NCBI GenBank assembly: GCA_032358165.1
Contig: JAALGY010000011.1
Location: forward strand, 1,726,001-1,790,000
Reading direction: 5' to 3'
DNA from: Diplosphaera chodatii
Lineage: Eukaryota; Chlorophyta; Trebouxiophyceae; Prasiolales; Stichococcaceae
Length of the DNA stretch: 64,000 nt
Positions 1 through 9,326 of this stretch are shown piece after piece; within the stretch, counting starts at the first letter, position 1, and every line of letters begins with the position of its first letter. The notes beneath the pieces were generated by a model. The model was given only the letters and a program-made list of their open reading frames with translations, ran no database searches and had not been told where the DNA came from. Position numbers and translations under genes: made by a program.

Positions 1-1445
1 GTGCTAACAGATGGGGACTTTGATAGCTCTGTGCTGTTTGACGCTTCCTCTGGCGGCCCTGGAGGCATCATACTGGCGGAAAACGATGATGGGAGCAAAG
101 CAGGTGAGCTGTCATGTATGGAATCTGAAGGAAGGGCCAGAGCAACACGTTGTGCAGAGCAAGACTGAAAAAAGCTTATGGCGTGGTGATGACCCCCCGT
201 CATGCTGTGCAGCATCGATCGGCCTGCCGAAGGGCGTCAAGAGAAGCGGTCCTAAGGGAGAGCGGTACGGGCAGGTTAAGGCGCAGGCACGCACCAAAGC
301 ACTGTGCGGGCAGCTGGGGCTGAGCTCGGCAGCGACAGCCACTGCTGTGTCTGCTACCGAGCAGCTGCTCAGCAAGCTATATGAGCGGCAGCGCTCCAGC
401 GGGCAGCCTCTACGCATTGCCAATCGTGACAGGGTGGGTTGTGCCTACCGCAGACCTCCCCCGTCTGTTGGCTGGCCCAGCCAAGACCAGAGGCTTTCAA
501 TACGTGCAGCAGAGCATGCGCCACGCATGTGCCTGTGTTTCTGTCGCAGACTGCAGCGGCTGCTGTGTACATTGCTGCACGCATGGAGCAGATGCCGCTG
601 ACTGCTGCGGAAGTGGCGGCGGCAATCAGAATTAGCACGAAGACCTTCGGGCGTGCGTACCAGTGTGCGGTGGCGGCACTGGGCATCTTTGTGCCTACCG
701 TGCCCGCCCAGGTTTTCCTGAATTCCTGTGCGCAGAGGCTCTGTCGTGATCCACTTATCCAGGTGAAAGACTGACCGCTTGTTTGCAAAATGCATTGCAT
801 GACTTGCTGGCGCTGCCAGTTGGTGTTGCGGGGTGTTTGAGACGATGGTATGCTGATGCTGAGAGTGTGCCCTGACTGGTATGCTTCGCAGGCATGTGTC
901 GAGCAGGACGCAACAGCACTGCATAGCTGGCTCTGTGCTCAGGCCGATCACCGGGGCACACCCCTCTTAGTGTGTGCCGCCGCAGTTACGATAGCACTTG
1001 AGGCGCACGCGCCGCAGGCAGGCGGCATCAGCAAAGTGAGCTAGTCCATTGTCATCATGCCATGCACGGCCGGTTCCTTTCGGTGCCGACCTCTAGTGAC
1101 AAACCCGCCGTCGCAGAACTGGATGCATAGCGCAGCATTTATGCCTGGTGCTGCAGGCAAGGGCACGGGACGTGAGCAAGCTGCTGAGCGTATCAGACAA
1201 CCATCTGGCGCGCTGCACCACTTCCGCCAAGACACGGCTTGTTGATGCAGCAAAGGTGAGGGTGACTGCTGAATCCAATTCCTGCTGTGTTGAGTGAATC
1301 TCCCGTGCGCAACATGCTGTGACATGTGATGGGTATGCATGTACAGGCGCTGCCATGGGCAGACAAGATCAGCACGCGCAACGTTGCACTGCACTTGCCC
1401 ACCATCCTGAAGCTCATTGGCGCTGATATGGCAGCAGGAGCGTGA
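1..1445 (+). CDS. TFIIB-family transcription factor, 5' partial
   Basis: General transcription factor of the TFIIB/Brf superfamily, expected to bridge RNA polymerase and promoter-bound TBP in the nucleus. Six exons are visible: to 103, 213-433, 550-762, 892-1035, 1157-1255 and 1347-1445 (stop TGA). The first is open to the window edge, so the N-terminal zinc ribbon is missing or only its end is present. Exons 2-3 encode a first cyclin-like repeat, containing AAAVYIAARMEQ and then AAAIRISTKTFGRAYQ, the usual TFIIB pattern (YIA-R-E, then I-K-IGR). Exons 4-6 encode a divergent second repeat. The protein stops just after it, so it lacks the long C-terminal extension of Brf1. It could be TFIIB itself, a plant-type TFIIB-related protein or Rrn7/TAF1B-like. 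The family is fairly sure, the subtype is not. Confidence 0.65.
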
Positions 1446-2197
1446 TCGTCCAGCCATGTACGAACCATCCGCTATTGTCAATTTTGATTGTCCAGGTGCA
1501 ATGTGTGCGACTGCACCACAGAACCTGGGCAGTGGCAAACCCTGTGTATAATGGTCAGTCTGCATACACCGCTGAGAAAACAGTGGGGTGCCGCCGGTGC
1601 TGTGGTGCCGACGGTTGATTACCAGCCCCCTCCACAAGCCCCCAGTCTGGGCATCATCAACGTATGGGATATGTATGCACGGTCCTTGACGTTGTGCAGC
1701 GCGGTGGGTGTCTCAGCCTTAATGACAGTGCACCAGCCTCCTAATCCTGAATAAAACAGCAGATAAATGGAATATGATCCTCAGCACCAATGCATCTGGA
1801 TGCATACTCTACAAAGATGGATGGAACCGTCCCCGTCTGGTGAATCAGCGAGAGTTACCAAAGGCATGGCCATACTCTCATGCGATGCACATGGCCATTA
1901 CCACAATCCTGTGGACGATGAGCTGGTGGCGTGAACACACCCAAAGAGGGAGCAGACCACATCCTTCAGCCAGCGGGTCCAGGGCGGTCTCATGGCAAAG
2001 GTATGGCAATGGCCAGACAACTGCACTGGACATCCGCATGACAGGCAGCAGCAAAGGAGCTGAGCAGCCCACACAGCACTAGTCAAATGATGGTGCCAAA
2101 CTGTAGTGCCAATCGGCCAAACTGCTCCACAGGAGGCGCAGGGCGCCAGCCCCACGGGCGACACGCGTCAGATGTGGGGCATGCTGCAGGGGGCCCC
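1446..2197. other. Convergent intergenic region
   Basis: This lies between the 3' ends of the TFIIB-like gene (+) and the CHMP4 gene (-). It holds only short open frames with no recognisable family, and presumably contains the two 3' UTRs. I see no repeat or RNA gene. Confidence 0.5.
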
Positions 2198-2902
2198 CTA
2201 CAGCGCCATCTCAGCCTGCAGCGCCTCCAGCTCGTCCTCCTCGGGCGTGCGCTTTGGCGGGACCCTGGCGGCCGGTGCACGGCCAGCCGGGACCGAGGGC
2301 AGCCGCTGCTCCGGCTGCTGCACGCGGGTGGACGGCACAGCCGCCGGCTCCAGCAGCTCCTCATCCAACTGCTCTGCTTGCATGTCCTCGAACTCCTTCT
2401 CCAGGTCGTCCTCGTCGATGTCAGCAGAGGGACCGATGGGCTGCCCCATTGCAGCATTGATCTGCTCCATCGCATCGTTCTGCTCATTGATGTTGGCCAG
2501 CACGTCATCAACATCGTCCACCTTCATCTCATGCATCGTCTGTTTTGAAGCCTTAGCGGCATTGCTGAGGGCAGAAACGGTCTCGACCGTGGTTCGCTGG
2601 TTCTCCAGCATCATCTGCTGCTCATTCACCCGCATGATGTTGTTTTCCACGCTCTCCAGCTGGCTCTCATATAGCTTGCGCTTCTTAAGCGCCTGGAGTG
2701 CGGCCCGCTTGTTTTTGAGCCGAGTAAACTCCTTAGCCCGCTCTGTCTCCTGATCCACCTTCTTCTCCAGCAGGTTCCGCCGCTTCACCAGCAGCTCTTC
2801 TGTCTCGCCGAGCTTCTGAATGGCATCTACTGTTTTGTTGGCCGAAGATTGGCTGACTGCCTGGCCGCCCTTGGCATCGCCGCCAAACATGCGGCGAAAC
2901 AT
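2198..2902 (-). CDS. SNF7: ESCRT-III subunit CHMP4/SNF7/VPS32
   Basis: Core ESCRT-III filament subunit, which polymerises on endosomal and other membranes to drive inward budding and scission. It is a single exon of 234 codons, close to the usual CHMP4 length. I chose the ATG at 2902 because it gives the family start MFRRMFGG; an in-frame upstream ATG at 2944 would add 14 atypical residues. The basic N-terminal helical hairpin (rich in K/R, about residues 1-120) is followed by the family segment M-x-VDDVDDVLANINEQ and an acidic C-terminal half. The protein ends EDELEALQAEMAL, which resembles the C-terminal MIM1-type helix bound by VPS4. Being intronless is unusual among its neighbours. It is divergent from BUD23. 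Confidence 0.93.
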   Translation of the reverse strand: MFRRMFGGDAKGGQAVSQSSANKTVDAIQKLGETEELLVKRRNLLEKKVDQETERAKEFTRLKNKRAALQALKKRKLYESQLESVENNIMRVNEQQMMLENQRTTVETVSALSNAAKASKQTMHEMKVDDVDDVLANINEQNDAMEQINAAMGQPIGPSADIDEDDLEKEFEDMQAEQLDEELLEPAAVPSTRVQQPEQRLPSVPAGRAPAARVPPKRTPEEDELEALQAEMAL

Positions 2903-3703
2903 TGTGGCGCCCTGCTGTTGAGCACCTTGCGGCTGCAAGATCAATCAGCTGCCCGGAGGTGGCTCCTGAGTGGTCAGGCAAGCCCGGACCCTGGAGCGTC
3001 GTAAGCCTTGCGAAATGCGGACGCTGCCGTTGCAACGCACGTTGAAAATCGCTGAGCGCTCGCTCTGGCTTGACCCGGGTCAGATGTCAATCTGCAAGCC
3101 GCTGACCGAAAACCGCAGACACACCGGGCACTCCTATGCAGGTAGGTGGCTGCTCAATGCGATACACACCGTCTGGCATATGAGCCACCAAGGTGTGGAG
3201 TCCTTGCTGTGCACTCGCGTGCAATGAGGTATATATAAGGCTACGAGCTCGTAAGCTACCTGGTTTCAGCTCCCGGTAACTCATGATCTTTACGGTAATG
3301 GCACTTGCAGTCTTGCACAACTCTGCAGCAATACGGTACAGCACCGCACGCTGACAGTCGACAAGCAACTCAGTACTATGGTGTTGTGATACGTCATAGG
3401 TCTGCAACCAGGGCGTGCAAACAGACACTTGGTATCAGTGCAGTGCCATCAGCGGTGGCAACTCTGCCCAAACCCAACGCCCTTGCATGCGGTGCAGGCT
3501 GGATACCCGCCCAGAAGGATCAAGATACTGAAACGTGCCTGTGCGTTGCACAGCACAATAGTGTGACTGCTGTCAGGCCGAGCTCTTTGTCCAGTCCAAA
3601 GGCGCCGGCATTTGCTGCCGCCGACCGGGAACGCCGCTGCACAGGGCAGTAGGCAGCAGGGCGGCCAAGCGCAATGCAATAATATTTGGCAGCATCTGCT
3701 GCC
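2903..3703. promoter_or_regulatory. Divergent promoter region CHMP4 / BUD23
   Basis: These 800 bases separate two start codons that point apart. There is no convincing coding exon. It contains a good TATA-like motif on the + strand (3232-3239) and presumably both 5' UTRs. Confidence 0.45.
3232..3239 (+). promoter_or_regulatory. TATA-like box TATATAAG
   Basis: TATATAAG occurs on the plus strand, about 470 bases before the BUD23 ATG. That is far for a TATA box unless the 5' UTR is long, so its link to BUD23 is only inferred. Confidence 0.3.
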
Positions 3704-4990
3704 ATGAGCAAGCGGCCGGAGCACACAGCACCACCGGAAATCTTCTACGATGACTCGGAGGCGAAGAAGTACACTGCAAATTCCCGCATTGCGGCCATTC
3801 AGGTGGACGCAGTACTGTCTCAGCCCGTCTGCAGCATGAAGTGCCCAGGTGGTGCGGATCACACCCAGCGAGCGCATGTGTGGAGTTTGTGACATCGTGC
3901 GTTCCATAATGACACAGACATCACTGTCTGAGCGTGCACTGGAGCTGCTGGCATTGCCGGATGATGGGGTGCCACGCCTGCTGCTGGACCTGGGCTGCGG
4001 CTCCTGCTTGAGCAGCGACGTCATCACTGAAGCCGGCCATGCCTGGGTGGTGCGTCCAGTGACAGTGGTGTCCCACGACGGTGACATGCATGCAACTGTC
4101 ACCGACTGACAATCGTAATTCAGTTGTAGTCAGATGACGAATGCGCCGCACACCTTCAGGCGTTCAGCGGGCCTCCGTGCTGACTCGCCAGCAATCGCCT
4201 AACAGGGGCTGGACATCAGCCAGGCAATGCTGGAGGTGGCCGGGGATCGAGGTGTGGACGGTGACACCTGCCTCGCTGATCTAGGGCAGGGGCTGCCGCT
4301 GCGAGGTGGCTGCTTCGATGGTGCCATCAGCATCTCCGCGGTGCAGTGGCTGTGCAATGCCGACACTGCAGCCGCTGACCCGCGAAAGCGCCTGCGCCGC
4401 TTTTTTGAAAGCCTGTGAGTGCAACTGCATGGCCATCTTCTCAATGCATGCTGTCTCCTGCTGCCTGCCAGACCTGCGCCTTGCCAACACTTCAACCCAT
4501 GCCTACATCGCAAAGGCTTCCTGCTGAGGGTGCGCTCCCACCACACAGATATGCCTGCATGGCGCGCGGCGCACGCGCTGTGCTGCAAATGTACCCAGAG
4601 AATGCGAAGCAGGCGGAGTTGCTGACGAGCGCGGCGATGCGGGCGGGCTTCAGCGGTGGCCTGGTGGTGGACTTCCCCAACTCCGCCAAGGCCAAGAAGT
4701 ACTTTCTGGTGCTCATGGTCGGCCAACCTGCTGAGCCCATGGACCTGCAGGGCCTCGACGGCGAGGAGGCGCCCTCTGGTGTGGCAGTCGTCGGGCGACA
4801 AAAGGGGTCCGGCAGTGGCAGACGCCGGATGAAGGGATCCGCGGGGCACGCTGCCTTGTCCGCTCGTCACCCAGAGAGCAAGGGCAAGGCGTGGATTCAT
4901 CGCAAAAAGGACGCCATGCGTGCCAAGGGGTACCTGAATGTGCCCCACGACTCGAAATACACTGGGCGCAAGCGCAAGACCAGGTTTTGA
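3704..4990 (+). CDS. BUD23: 18S rRNA (guanine-N7)-methyltransferase BUD23
   Basis: SAM-dependent methyltransferase that makes m7G in 18S rRNA (with TRMT112) during nucleolar/nuclear pre-40S maturation. Four exons (3704-3802, 3918-4049, 4206-4414, 4549-4990) join in frame to 293 codons; human BUD23 is 281 aa. The N-terminus [17 protein letters not shown] matches the family signature RPEH-PPE-FYD. The methyltransferase core has motif I (DLGCGSC), then [20 protein letters not shown] and [10 protein letters not shown]. The C-terminal WBS_methylT tail is basic and ends [10 protein letters not shown], as in yeast and human. One oddity is that motif I reads GCGSC where the family has GCG[TS]G. Start and all splice joints agree with the alignment. 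Confidence 0.95.
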
Positions 4991-5514
4991 GCTGCTAGTG
5001 TGATCAGGCAACGTCGTGGCGTGGCATGATCTTGTGGTTTGCGTTTTCTGCGCTCAAGTCGTTGTGGTGTTGAACGTCTGATCAGGGTCCTCTGGATACG
5101 CAGTGCCGGTCATGTGATGCCAGATATGCCGTGTATCATGTGAAATTGGCAGGCAGGCATGTTGGCCTTCTTGATGCCTTGTCATCGGGCACTTTGCTGA
5201 TCAGCAACGCTGACTTTTGCACACATGCCCGCTGAACTTCTGCTGCTGATGTGAGCCTGCTGCAAATGCTGCAGCTACACCCTGCAGATTTGTTGGTGAC
5301 TCGAGTCGCCAGCTGGCGCCCTTGTCTTACAGGGGCGGACCATCGTGCTAATAATCTTCATCCTTCCATCAGTGGGCAACTGAAGCAGCATGATGTGATG
5401 ATTGTGGTTAAGGATGTCGTCGCAACCAGTTGGCGACATGTCCAACAGCGAGCACAGCGCTATGGCTATCAGGGCGACACTGATGTGCCAACGGTGTCTC
5501 TTAAACAGCCTTTG
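4991..5514. other. Convergent intergenic region BUD23 / RPA2
   Basis: This is tail-to-tail spacer between BUD23 (+) and RPA2 (-). No coding signal beyond short shadow frames is visible; it presumably holds 3' UTRs. Confidence 0.5.
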
Positions 5515-7075
5515 TCAGCAATCAGTGCTCTTGAAGTGCGACTCGTCGATTTGATATGCGTGGCCTTCATCACACAACCACCTGGCAGTGTCTACAATGG
5601 CTGACTGTGCATACCGGGGCCCCAGCCGATTGGTGATCTGCACGATGATGGAGGCTGAATCAGTGGCACCTCAACAGCATCCTCCACGTCAACTCAGTTT
5701 GCAAGAAGAGCCCTGGCATGCAGGGAATGGCTTGCACCTCCTGCAGGCTGACACCATCGCTCGTGGCTGCTCCATCTTTGAGAACAGTGGCGACCGCCTT
5801 CTGTATTGGGCTCAGGCCATCACCGCCGCCGCCGCCGCCGTCAGGGGCCGCGTTGAAGCCAGCACCTCCTGCCTGCAGCTTGTGCGGCAATTAGTCGCAC
5901 ATGTGAGCCCGACGACATGCGACCAGGCACCATGACAGCGGCAAACGGCCAGGACATGCACCCGCACCACACGTGGTGCACAACACTGCCACACAGGTAG
6001 GTGTGATGGCGGCACCTGCACTGGGGTGGTGGCTTCTGCCTTTACCCCGTCAGGTGACGGGAAGGCATTGCCCTTGGTGATGTGCAAGTGCTGGAAGATG
6101 ACCTGCAGCGCGTGGTACGTGACCTGGAGGGGCACACATCCACATGTTCAATCCCAGAACTGACAGCGACCAGACATTGATGGCGTCCCTGGCACCTCAC
6201 ACCCCGCGTTTCCAGCTCCTGGTCCACTCACCTCGTTGAAATCTTTCACCGGCCGGATATTGAAGGCGTTGATGCTCTTCTCGCCACCAAAAGCTCGAAG
6301 GATGCCGTGCACACGCACGTACACCCCCACTCGGCACTCTGCCTTGCGCTGCTGCAGCTGTAGGTCATTTGCACACAAACGATGAGCGATGATGCCACGG
6401 ACGTTAGTGTCTCATCATGCTGTAAGTTGTGGTGACGTGTCCAGCCACTGTGATATGTACCAGGTCTCCTTCATCGTTGTCAATGTAGTACTTTACGTCC
6501 ACGCGGCCGGTTCCATCGTCGAACACCATTGTAAGGTGTGTGGCCTGCTCATGCATGCTCACAAACCTTCCAACCAACGTGATCTGCACCACAAACAGAA
6601 GTGTTCATCATTCATCACACATATGCTCAATGCTGACAACTGCAAGCAACACCCCGCGCTGCAGCAGCGGCACTAACATTGTCCAGGTCGACGCCATCCA
6701 CTCGAAACTGGTCGTCAGGTGTACTGGCTGTACCCTGCGCGTGCACGTTAGAGTTTTTGGTGACACATCTCTACTTCAATTTGTTCTGCGCACCGCCGGC
6801 CAGGAGCACGCACAGTCAGAGGGAGTCGCAACTTACATCCACCAGCTGCTTGACCGTGACGGCACGAAGCGTTTGGTTGTTTGAAGACTTTTTGGCCTGC
6901 TGTGGGGTGGAAGGTGGGGCCGCGCCGGCCTCCTGGCTATAGGTGCACATTTGAAACCGGGATTGATAGCGTCTGCAATCCGCACACTACCATGACCACG
7001 CACGCCGCAATGCAGCTCATACCTGTTAGTAATGAAGCCTCCTCCTGCGAATTGGGTGCCGCTGTATCCATCCAT
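5515..7075 (-). CDS. RPA2: Replication protein A 32 kDa subunit (RPA2)
   Basis: Middle subunit of the heterotrimeric ssDNA-binding complex used in replication, repair and recombination. About seven exons are visible on the minus strand. The start is MDGYSGTQFAGGGFIT, the usual Gly/Ser-rich phosphorylatable N-terminus. Next come a linker ending TLRAVTVKQLVD and a segment FRVDGVDLDN. The OB fold runs from VQITLVGRFVSMHEQA through FDDGTGRVDVKYY and INAFNIRPVKDFNEV to TYHALQVIFQHLHITKG. A Gly-rich linker encoded by a GCC/CCG run is followed by the C-terminal winged helix (LSPIQKAVATVLKDG, then AIVDTARWLCDEGHAYQ, ending DESHFKST). The stop is at 5515-5517. All domains of the family are present. 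It is convergent with BUD23. Confidence 0.9.
5823..5840. repeat. GCC trinucleotide run
   Basis: Six (GCC) units lie within an RPA2 exon. On the minus strand they encode a run of Gly in the linker between the OB fold and the winged-helix domain. Confidence 0.85.
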
Positions 7076-8140
7076 AGCAACAAGCGGGCAGCGCCCTGCA
7101 GACTGTGCTGAAGTGTTGCCACCCAAAAGCTCTACACGATGCAGACCCAAGCACGCTTCTCAGAGGGCTTGATTGTGCCTGGCAACGTTTGCACTGTCGA
7201 TGCTGGCCCTGATGACCGCAACTTGGAGCGAGGACTGATCACTGAGGAGCCGGAAGCCTGCACCGTGCTGTGCTTCCGGTGCACCGTGCTGGGCTCCCGT
7301 ACACACGTACAGAAATCTAGGTTTCACTCCCACCCCTGCACTAATTCGTAAATATAATGCATTCATGATACTTGCTTGAATCTCTTAAATCCGCACCCAG
7401 TGATTACGGCAGGGCCAGCTAAAACGTCTTATGCATAGCGTGCAGGCCTGATATACGCCAGCACTCCAGCCAACTACGTGTGTTGTCCGGCGCACCACAC
7501 ATCGCAACTCAAATTCCACTCAGCGCTGTCATTCGTTCTGGTAGTGCAAAGGGTTATGATGAACGGGTTTGTCACCTGCTGTTGGGGGTCAACACCTGCG
7601 CGTCTGTGTGTTGATTTGTCTCACTTGCCAGCGTTACACTGTGTACGCTGTGTGGATGCTCATTTGGATAAAGGACCGAAAGCGCCAAGACAAATGCTCA
7701 GTCGAATGCAACCTGATCGTGACCAAAGAAAGGAAGACAAGCTATTGCTGCGGCGCATGCAAGCAACCCATGATAGCACTGACGCCTTCGCCACGCATGC
7801 TGAAGATATTGCAGACATCGGCTTGGTCGTTGTCGTGCTGTGATTAATCAGAGGATTCAATTCTGGGCCCAGCCGCTTAGCAGCTAGAGCTGCCACGCCA
7901 TGCAGCTCCAGAAGCGCTATGCACCAGATTGCTGCGCACACACTGAGTTGTCATGCCGCGTAATCTGGAATCCGCGGCTGCAGCCACGAACCAGGTGCGG
8001 GCGGGGATGCCGCTGCGAGTGTCTCCCGCCTGTTTATGCATCGCATACACGCACGCAATCAGCAAGGGCACAGGGTGCAGCTCACTAATGGATCCTCAAA
8101 TGATGCAGGATATTTGCCCGGTATAGCGTCAACACGGCAG
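7076..8140. other. Divergent intergenic region RPA2 / mTERF-like gene
   Basis: Just over 1 kb lies between the RPA2 start (-) and the first recognisable exon of the next plus-strand gene. It must hold both promoters and the missing 5' exon(s) of the downstream gene. Candidate start codons exist (for example 7900 and 8036), but nothing in the sequence decides between them. Confidence 0.4.
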
Positions 8141-9143
8141 TGTGCGCCGCACGTGCTGCACAGCCCGACGAGCCGGAAGAACCCTTGCGGCAGGCGCGCT
8201 ACACAGGCATCGATGGCAGGCCCAAGGCGACATTCGAGGAGGCATTCCGGCTGGGCCGCATCGATGGCAACATGCGCCAGATGCCATGGCAGCTGAGCTG
8301 GCAGCGCAACGAGCGCAACCTCAAGTTGACGGATGACACGCAGGCGCACCTTGTCAAGGTGGGTTCACTTGCTGTAGGGTGACAGTGGGTTGAATGCATA
8401 GTACAGCACGCGAGCACAGCACTGTGGACCCGTTTCTGGCCACAGGGTTTCGCGCTCAGGGAGCTGCACATCTCCGAAGACGAGATGGAGCTGCGCCTCA
8501 GGCAGCTAGCACTGCTGCTGCCAGACATCGCAGCCAAGATCAGTGTCATGAAGCCGCAGGTGACAGTCACAAGACCCGACAGCATTGCGCAAGTGCGCCA
8601 TACTGTGATCACTACAGAGTGTACATCATGGCTGTTTTGTGTGCACAGGCTGTGGCATACTTCGCTGCGGACACCAATCGGCTGGCACTGGGCTTGGTCA
8701 GGCTCAAGCAGATTCTTCCATCAGCTGACGTGGCTAGTATGGTGGTCAAGCAGCCCGCACTGCTGCTCGAGTGCACCCCGGAGCAGCTCACTGCGGCTGT
8801 CGAGCAGCTGCGCCAGCTGCTACCTCGTTTCGACATTGACTGGTATGCCCTTCTGCGGGTGTTTGGACACAAGATGTCGCTCACACCCTGCAGATGCAGC
8901 GGCCTCGATGCAGGCTGCAGTCCTGCATGGCGTGCAGTCTGATTGCTGTACCGTATGTGTCAATGCTGCAGGCTGTTGGAGCAGCATCCCCAGATCGCCC
9001 TGGATGTGGAAAGCTTTGCGCAGACACTTGCAGAGGCGAAGCGCATGCTGCCAGACCAGGACATTATGCACACACTTGCCCACAACCCTAACATGATTTT
9101 TGGATTTGAGCGGCGCAGCAGCATGATCCCATATGACTCTTGA
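8141..9143 (+). CDS. mTERF-like helical-repeat protein, 5' end unresolved
   Basis: Four exons can be read: 8141-8358, 8446-8559, 8649-8842 and 8972-9143 (stop TGA). The first begins at a splice acceptor, so at least one upstream exon, perhaps with an organelle-targeting peptide, was not located. The visible protein has an N-terminal block (FRLGRIDGNMRQMPWQLSWQ). Two or three helical repeats follow with the mTERF-like pattern of Leu-Pro, Asp-Ile/Val, Pro-x-LL/I and a long amphipathic helix, for example ILPSADVASMVVKQPALLLE and MLPDQDIMHTLAHNPNMIFG. Known mTERF proteins bind nucleic acid in plastids or mitochondria; that role here is inference. The gene converges on SepSecS with only about 180 bases between stop codons. 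Confidence 0.6.
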
Positions 9144-9326
9144 CTTGCTGTGTGTGCAGCATTTGATTGCTATTGACGTACTCTCTCAAGGTTTAGGACC
9201 CTGGGCACCTTCCTGGTTTGTATCTGCCACTGGTATCGTCTCTGGTTTGATGCACCCTGTGTACTTGCGGAAGCAGCCATGTCAATGTGTGACTGTGCCA
9301 TTGCCTCGGTCCCCTGTGCAGCAGTC

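Noticed and set aside
11..601. 196-codon frame at the window start read as one exon
   Set aside because: Only 213-433 of it matches the TFIIB-family frame; the rest crosses introns with clear GT/AG borders.
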